In this document: one piece after another, positions 14,947-18,309 of the stretch
Layout of the letters: each line of letters opens with the position of its first letter
Position numbering within the stretch: position 1 is the first letter of the stretch
Source: CBCPMX01 sp965120355
GTDB lineage: Bacteria; Bacillota; Clostridia; Oscillospirales; Oscillospiraceae
DNA: 18,309 nt
Direction of reading: 5' to 3'
NCBI GenBank assembly: GCA_965120355.1
Contig: CBCPMX010000190.1
Location: 1 to 18,309, forward strand
Translations under genes and position numbers: made by a program
Notes under the pieces: model-generated
Told to the model about the DNA's origin: nothing
The model's database searches: none
The model's input: only the letters and a program-made list of their open reading frames with translations

Positions 14947-15165
14947 CACTGGAGTTTGCAGCACGGAGGACATACGGGCAGAAAAATTGATGAGCCGGGG
15001 TCTGGTATCCGCCGAACAAACAGCCGATACCGGGAAGCTGGGAGTTGAACCGGTATCGGTTGAACCAAGGCCGGTCCCCACGGCGCTTGCCGGATTCGGA
15101 ATTGTGTTCTGGTATATCCGCGCCGCTTTTTTCAATTTCGCGCATGCTTTTTCCCGGTGGACTGG
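14947..15165. other. Non-coding gap with an isolated hairpin
   Basis: There is no gene I can support between the SLH terminator and the T-box promoter. The notable feature is a perfect 10-bp inverted repeat CCGATACCGG (15024-15033) / CCGGTATCGG (15050-15059), extendable to 13 bp (15021-15062). A direct repeat GTTGAACC overlaps its right arm. There is no T tract on either side. Confidence 0.6.
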
Positions 15166-15194
15166 TTGACAAATCCGCCGGTATGGCATATAAT
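15166..15194 (+). promoter_or_regulatory. Consensus sigma-A promoter of the T-box operon
   Basis: TTGACA (15166-15171) and TATAAT (15189-15194) both match consensus and are spaced by exactly 17 bp. The start site would be near 15201, at the beginning of the T-box leader. Confidence 0.93.
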
Positions 15195-15200
15195 AAGGCG

Positions 15201-15461
15201 AAATTCGCGATGAAGGGAACCAGTAACGGGAATTGCGCCTTCCAGAGAGTCCTTGGCCGGTGAAAAAGGATGAGGCAGCGTCCTGTGAATACATCCCGGA
15301 GCGGCCTGCCTGAACGTGCAGTAGGGGAGGACGGGTGTGCCCGTTACAGCACGGGAGTCTGATCTGGACTCCGTGAGGCTGCGGCTGTGAAGACGCAGCG
15401 AACAGAGGTGGTACCGCGAGCTCTTCGCCCTCTGTCCCAAGTGGGGACAGGGGGTGTTTTT
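15201..15461 (+). promoter_or_regulatory. T-box leader, probably tyrosine-specific
   Basis: This is a full tRNA-sensing T-box leader. Visible parts are the Stem I start GATGAAGGGAACCAGTAA (15209-15226), the specifier loop GAATAC (15287-15292) containing the Tyr codon TAC (15290-15292), the Stem II region AGTAGG...CCGTTACAG, and the T-box proper AGAGGTGGTACCGCG (about 15404-15418). The TGGT in the antiterminator bulge would pair with a tRNA 3' end ACCA, which fits tRNA-Tyr with discriminator A. The antiterminator arm CCCTCTGT is shared with the terminator stem. Uncharged tRNA-Tyr should stabilise antitermination and switch on the EamA-tyrS operon. Tyr specificity is inferred from the codon and from tyrS downstream; the reading frame of the specifier was not checked by a structural model. 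Confidence 0.93.
15428..15461 (+). terminator. T-box-controlled terminator
   Basis: CCCTCTGTCCC pairs with GGGGACAGGGGG across an AAGT-type loop, followed by TGTTTTT. The 5' arm also forms the antiterminator, as expected for a T-box. The 3' arm contains the presumed ribosome site of the downstream gene. Confidence 0.92.
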
Positions 15462-15463
15462 GT

Positions 15464-16336
15464 ATGCAGCGACAGGAAACTACGGATGCGGCGAGGCGGC
15501 GCGGAACGCTGTGCGTGTTTTTGGCCGCTGTGCTGTATAGCATTGGCGGCCTGTGCATCAAGGTGATTCCATGGAATGGCATGTCCATCAATGGAGGACG
15601 AAACATCGTGTCGGCTTTGGTTGTGGGGCTTTATATACTGCTGACCCATCATAAGCTGAAGTTGAACCGTTGGGTGCTGCTGGGTGCTGTCAGCGTCTGC
15701 GGAACCAATGTGCTGTTTTGTCTGGCCAACAAATTGACGACAGCGGCAAATACCATTGTGCTCCAATTTACGGCACCGATTTTTGTCATTTTGTTGACGG
15801 CCGTATTTTGGCGCAAACGGCCCCAAAGGCTGGATGTGACGGCATGTGCTGTGGTACTGCTGGGCGTGCTTTGCTTCTTTGTGGACAGCCTGGAGATGGG
15901 CGGCATGGCGGGGAATGTGCTGGCTCTGCTGTCAGGGCTCAGTTATGCAGGGGTGTTCCTGCTCAACGATTTGCCGGACGCCGACCCCATTTCGTCGGTT
16001 TTTTGGGGAGATCTATGCAGCGTCTTCCTGGGGCTGCCGTTTCTGGTGCAGGAGACGGCGTTTACGCCTGTGGCGCTGACCAGTCTGGTCATTTTGGGGG
16101 CGTTTCAGGTTGGCGTGGCTTATATCCTCATGTGCATTGGGCTGAAAACCACACCGGCGGTGACGGCATCCCTGATTTCTGGCATTGAGCCGGTGCTGAA
16201 TCCCTTGCTTGTAGCGATCTTTTACCGTGAGCAGGTTGGCCCGCTGGCCCTTGTGGGCGCGGTAATCGTCATTGGGGCGGTCATCAGCTACAACGTCCTG
16301 AAAGCAAAGCGGCAGGCCGTGCAAAGCGCAACATAA
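15464..16336 (+). CDS. EamA/DMT family transporter, candidate tyrosine or aromatic amino acid carrier
   Basis: This is a 290-residue membrane protein with about ten hydrophobic helices in two EamA repeats (roughly residues 15-140 and 148-282). Repeat landmarks are TTAANTIVLQFTAPIFVILL in the first and TPAVTASLISGIEPVLNPLL in the second, the conserved end-of-helix pattern of the drug/metabolite transporter superfamily. The ATG at 15464 lies directly after the T-box terminator. The AGGGGGTG in the 3' arm of that terminator is the only plausible Shine-Dalgarno. The family moves amino acids, drugs or metabolites, often as exporters. Control by a T-box with a Tyr specifier and the adjoining tyrS suggest an aromatic amino acid substrate, most simply tyrosine uptake. 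The direction of transport is inference only. Confidence 0.9.
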   Translation: MQRQETTDAARRRGTLCVFLAAVLYSIGGLCIKVIPWNGMSINGGRNIVSALVVGLYILLTHHKLKLNRWVLLGAVSVCGTNVLFCLANKLTTAANTIVLQFTAPIFVILLTAVFWRKRPQRLDVTACAVVLLGVLCFFVDSLEMGGMAGNVLALLSGLSYAGVFLLNDLPDADPISSVFWGDLCSVFLGLPFLVQETAFTPVALTSLVILGAFQVGVAYILMCIGLKTTPAVTASLISGIEPVLNPLLVAIFYREQVGPLALVGAVIVIGAVISYNVLKAKRQAVQSAT

Positions 16337-16391
16337 ATAAATTTGTCGAACTTGTGCAAACTATGTTTACTTTAAAAGGAGAAAACGACCC

Positions 16392-17615
16392 ATGAACTTA
16401 TACGAAGAACTGGTGGCCCGCGGCCTGATTGCCCAGGTTACCAACGAAGAAGAGATCCGGAAAATGATCAACGCTGGCAAGGCCACCTTTTACATTGGCT
16501 TTGACTGCACGGCGGACAGCCTGACTGCCGGCCACTTTATGGCGCTGACCCTGATGAAGCGGCTGCAGATGGCCGGGAATAAGCCCATCGCGCTCATCGG
16601 CGGCGGCACCACTATGATCGGCGATCCTTCCGGTCGCACTGACATGCGCCAGATGCTGACCAAAGAGGATATTGATCACAACGCCGAATGCTTCAAGCGG
16701 CAGATGGAACGGTTCATCGACTTCGGCGAAGGAAAAGCGATGATGCTCAATAACGCCGACTGGCTGCTGAACCTGAATTATGTGGATCTGCTGCGGGAGG
16801 TGGGCGCATGCTTCTCTGTCAACAATATGCTGCGGGCCGAGTGCTATAAGCAGCGGATGGAAAAGGGCCTGAGCTTCCTGGAATTCAACTACATGATCAT
16901 GCAGTCCTATGACTTCTACTACATGTTCCAGCACTATGATTGCAATATGCAGTTCGGCGGCAACGATCAGTGGTCTAATATGCTGGGCGGCACGGAGCTG
17001 ATTCGCCGCAAGCTGGGCAAAGACGCCCATGCCATGACTATTACACTGCTGACCGATTCTCAGGGCAAAAAAATGGGCAAGACTGCCGGTAACGCCGTGT
17101 GGCTGGATCCGAACAAGACCTCTCCCTATGACTTCTATCAGTACTGGCGGAATGTGGATGATGCCGACGTCATGAAGTGTATTCGGATGCTGACGTTCCT
17201 GCCTCTGGAGCAGATTGACGAAATGGACAGCTGGGAAGGCAGCCAGCTGAACCGGGCGAAGGAAATTCTGGCGTGGGAACTGACCGCCATGGTGCACGGC
17301 GAAGAGGAAGCGCAAAAGGCGCAGGCAGCTGCCAAGGCGCTGTTCAGTGGCGGAGCGGACGACACGAATATGCCCACCACCACCCTGACGGAGGAACAAC
17401 TGACGGACGGCAGTATTGCCGTGCTGAATCTGTTGGTGGCCTGCGGTCTGGCCTCCTCCAACAGTGAAGCCCGCCGCCTGGTGCAGCAGGGCAGCGTATC
17501 CGTCAATGAAGAAAAAGTGACAGACATCACCACTGCCTTTACTGCTGGACAGCTGCGGGACGGCCTGAAGATTAAAAAGGGCAAAAAGGTCTTCCACAGG
17601 GCGACGTTGGCGTAA
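16392..17615 (+). CDS. tyrS: Tyrosyl-tRNA synthetase
   Basis: This cytoplasmic class I synthetase charges tRNA-Tyr with tyrosine. The 407-residue length is typical of bacterial TyrRS. It has the Rossmann-fold opening FYIGFDCTADSLTAGHF, where GHF replaces the canonical HIGH, GGGTTMIGDPSG (71-81), the tyrosine/ATP pocket block FGGNDQWSN (188-196) and the KMSKS-equivalent KKMGKT (226-231). A C-terminal S4 RNA-binding domain (about 338-405) carries SSNSEARRLVQQGSVSVN. The ATG has AAAAGGAG about eight bases upstream. It lies 55 bases after the EamA gene with no convincing terminator or promoter between them, so both are probably on the T-box transcript. Confidence 0.96.
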   Translation: MNLYEELVARGLIAQVTNEEEIRKMINAGKATFYIGFDCTADSLTAGHFMALTLMKRLQMAGNKPIALIGGGTTMIGDPSGRTDMRQMLTKEDIDHNAECFKRQMERFIDFGEGKAMMLNNADWLLNLNYVDLLREVGACFSVNNMLRAECYKQRMEKGLSFLEFNYMIMQSYDFYYMFQHYDCNMQFGGNDQWSNMLGGTELIRRKLGKDAHAMTITLLTDSQGKKMGKTAGNAVWLDPNKTSPYDFYQYWRNVDDADVMKCIRMLTFLPLEQIDEMDSWEGSQLNRAKEILAWELTAMVHGEEEAQKAQAAAKALFSGGADDTNMPTTTLTEEQLTDGSIAVLNLLVACGLASSNSEARRLVQQGSVSVNEEKVTDITTAFTAGQLRDGLKIKKGKKVFHRATLA

Positions 17616-17658
17616 AAAACGCCGCCGCAGCGCCATATTTGGGCGGCGAAGGGCGGTT
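17609..17658 (+). terminator. Possible terminator after tyrS
   Basis: A CGCCGCC (17620-17626) / GGCGGCG (17642-17648) stem with a 14-nt loop lies after the tyrS stop, with TTTT only ten bases further on. The same hairpin has a cleaner T6 tract on the minus strand. Function on the plus strand is uncertain. Confidence 0.35.
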
Positions 17659-17706
17659 TTGATCAATGCCAATCGCTGCGGGTTTACGGATGAAGGGAGG
17701 GCACAG

Positions 17707-18252
17707 ATGCAGATCAATGAAGTGGTGGCGGCGAATGTACGGGCTGTTCGCGGCGAGAAACGGCTGAGTCTGGAGGCGGCTGCCGGTGTCACCGGGGTGT
17801 CCAAAAGTATGCTGGGCCAAATCGAGCGGGCCGAGGTCAATCCCACGATTTCGGTATTGGCCCGCATTGCCGAAGGGTATCATGTGCCGATCCAAAGCCT
17901 GCTGGAGACGCCGTCAGAGACGGTGGCTGTGATTCGCAACCAGGATCTGACGCGGCAGCGGGTGGGAGACGGCCAGGCGTTTCGCTATGTCATCTCCCGC
18001 CGCACAGGAGACAGTTTTTCCCTGGAACGGCTGGAGGTACTGCCGGGGGGCGGTTTGACAATCCAGCCGCCGGCGGGCTGTGCGGCCTTCTATGCGACGC
18101 TGTATCGCGGCAGCGGTACAGCAGAGCTGGAAGGGCAGACCCTGGAACTGAATCGCTGGGACACGTTGCGCTATGCCGGCACTGGGGAGATGGCCATCCG
18201 GAATACCGGCGACCAGGTACTGCAGCTCCATCTGGTGATTTGCTACGAATAA
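17707..18252 (+). CDS. XRE-family transcriptional regulator with cupin domain
   Basis: This is a 181-residue DNA-binding regulator. An N-terminal helix-turn-helix (about residues 6-60) includes LSLEAAAGVTGVSKSMLGQI followed by ERAEVNPTISVLARIAEGYHV, the classic XRE pattern. A C-terminal cupin-2 barrel (about 105-180) includes LEVLPGGG and the segment LYRGSGTAELEGQTLELNRW. Such XRE-cupin proteins usually sense a small metabolite and control nearby amino acid or polyamine genes; the ligand here is unknown. The metal-binding His pattern of cupins is poorly kept, so direct metal binding is doubtful. AGGGAGG about eight bases upstream supports the ATG at 17707; the frame is open to 17659 but without a better start. 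It follows tyrS in the same direction and could regulate this neighbourhood or a gene beyond the window. Confidence 0.9.
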   Translation: MQINEVVAANVRAVRGEKRLSLEAAAGVTGVSKSMLGQIERAEVNPTISVLARIAEGYHVPIQSLLETPSETVAVIRNQDLTRQRVGDGQAFRYVISRRTGDSFSLERLEVLPGGGLTIQPPAGCAAFYATLYRGSGTAELEGQTLELNRWDTLRYAGTGEMAIRNTGDQVLQLHLVICYE

Positions 18253-18309
18253 AACAGGGCGGGGGTGGGGGGGGGGGAAGGCGCCCCCGCCCCCCCTCCT
18301 CCCCCCCCC
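18253..18309. repeat. G/C-homopolymer low-complexity end
   Basis: After the XRE-cupin stop codon the window consists almost only of G and C runs (GGGCGGGGG facing CCCCCGCCC, then a C-rich stretch to the end). The arms could form a hairpin, perhaps a terminator, but the expected T tract is replaced by Cs. The base composition is unlike the rest of the window and suggests reduced sequence reliability at a contig edge. Confidence 0.7.

Noticed and set aside
12664..15606. Very long open frame (about 980 codons) on the minus strand
   Set aside because: It lies antisense to the SLH gene and runs through its terminator, the T-box promoter and the T-box leader. The product is His/Gly/Gln-rich with no recognisable domain and no ribosome site; it is a codon-bias shadow.
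16343..16371. Possible separate promoter between the EamA gene and tyrS
   Set aside because: TTGTCG and TTTACT at 17-bp spacing match consensus too poorly to support a promoter call.
16398..17867. Long minus-strand open frame opposite tyrS
   Set aside because: It is antisense to a full TyrRS and into the XRE gene; no supporting signals.

Overview
The window looks like chromosomal DNA from a Gram-positive anaerobe of the Clostridia, probably an Oscillospiraceae relative. This is inferred from a Bacillota-type T-box leader, near-consensus sigma-A promoters with 17-bp spacers, AGGAGG-type ribosome sites with some TTG and GTG starts, CCA-encoding tRNA genes, XpaC/TelA genes and an S-layer-homology (SLH) surface protein. 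No mobile element, phage gene or CRISPR array is visible.

Layout. (1) 72-2827, minus strand: methionine ABC transporter operon metN-metI-metQ, with its own promoter and terminator. (2) 2940-3544, plus strand: a promoter, five tRNA genes (Gly-TCC, Arg-TCT, His-GTG, Gln-TTG, Lys-TTT) and a terminator. (3) 3670-6775, minus strand: a threonine ammonia-lyase with its own promoter, then ribulose-phosphate 3-epimerase and a YitT-type membrane protein seven bases behind it. (4) 6963-10541, plus strand: a four-gene envelope cassette, XpaC-like, TelA-like, LemA-like and a TPM-domain lipoprotein, with a promoter whose -35 box lies in a near-perfect operator-like palindrome, and a strong terminator. (5) 10554-12031, minus strand: a MATE efflux transporter. 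(6) 12195-14946, plus strand: a secreted SLH protein of about 870 residues, split into two reading frames by what looks like one extra base near 12711. (7) 15166-17615, plus strand: a perfect-consensus promoter, a complete T-box leader whose specifier loop contains the Tyr codon TAC, an EamA/DMT transporter and tyrosyl-tRNA synthetase. (8) 17707-18252, plus strand: an XRE-cupin regulator, followed by a C/G-rich low-complexity window end.

How the genes fit together. The T-box operon links tyrosyl-tRNA charging to both the synthetase and a membrane transporter, so the EamA protein is a good candidate tyrosine or aromatic amino acid carrier. The XpaC-TelA-LemA-TPM cassette is the most system-like accessory unit: two membrane proteins, one soluble coiled-coil protein and one lipoprotein in a tight order under a probably regulated promoter. 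The other genes are ordinary metabolism and transport.
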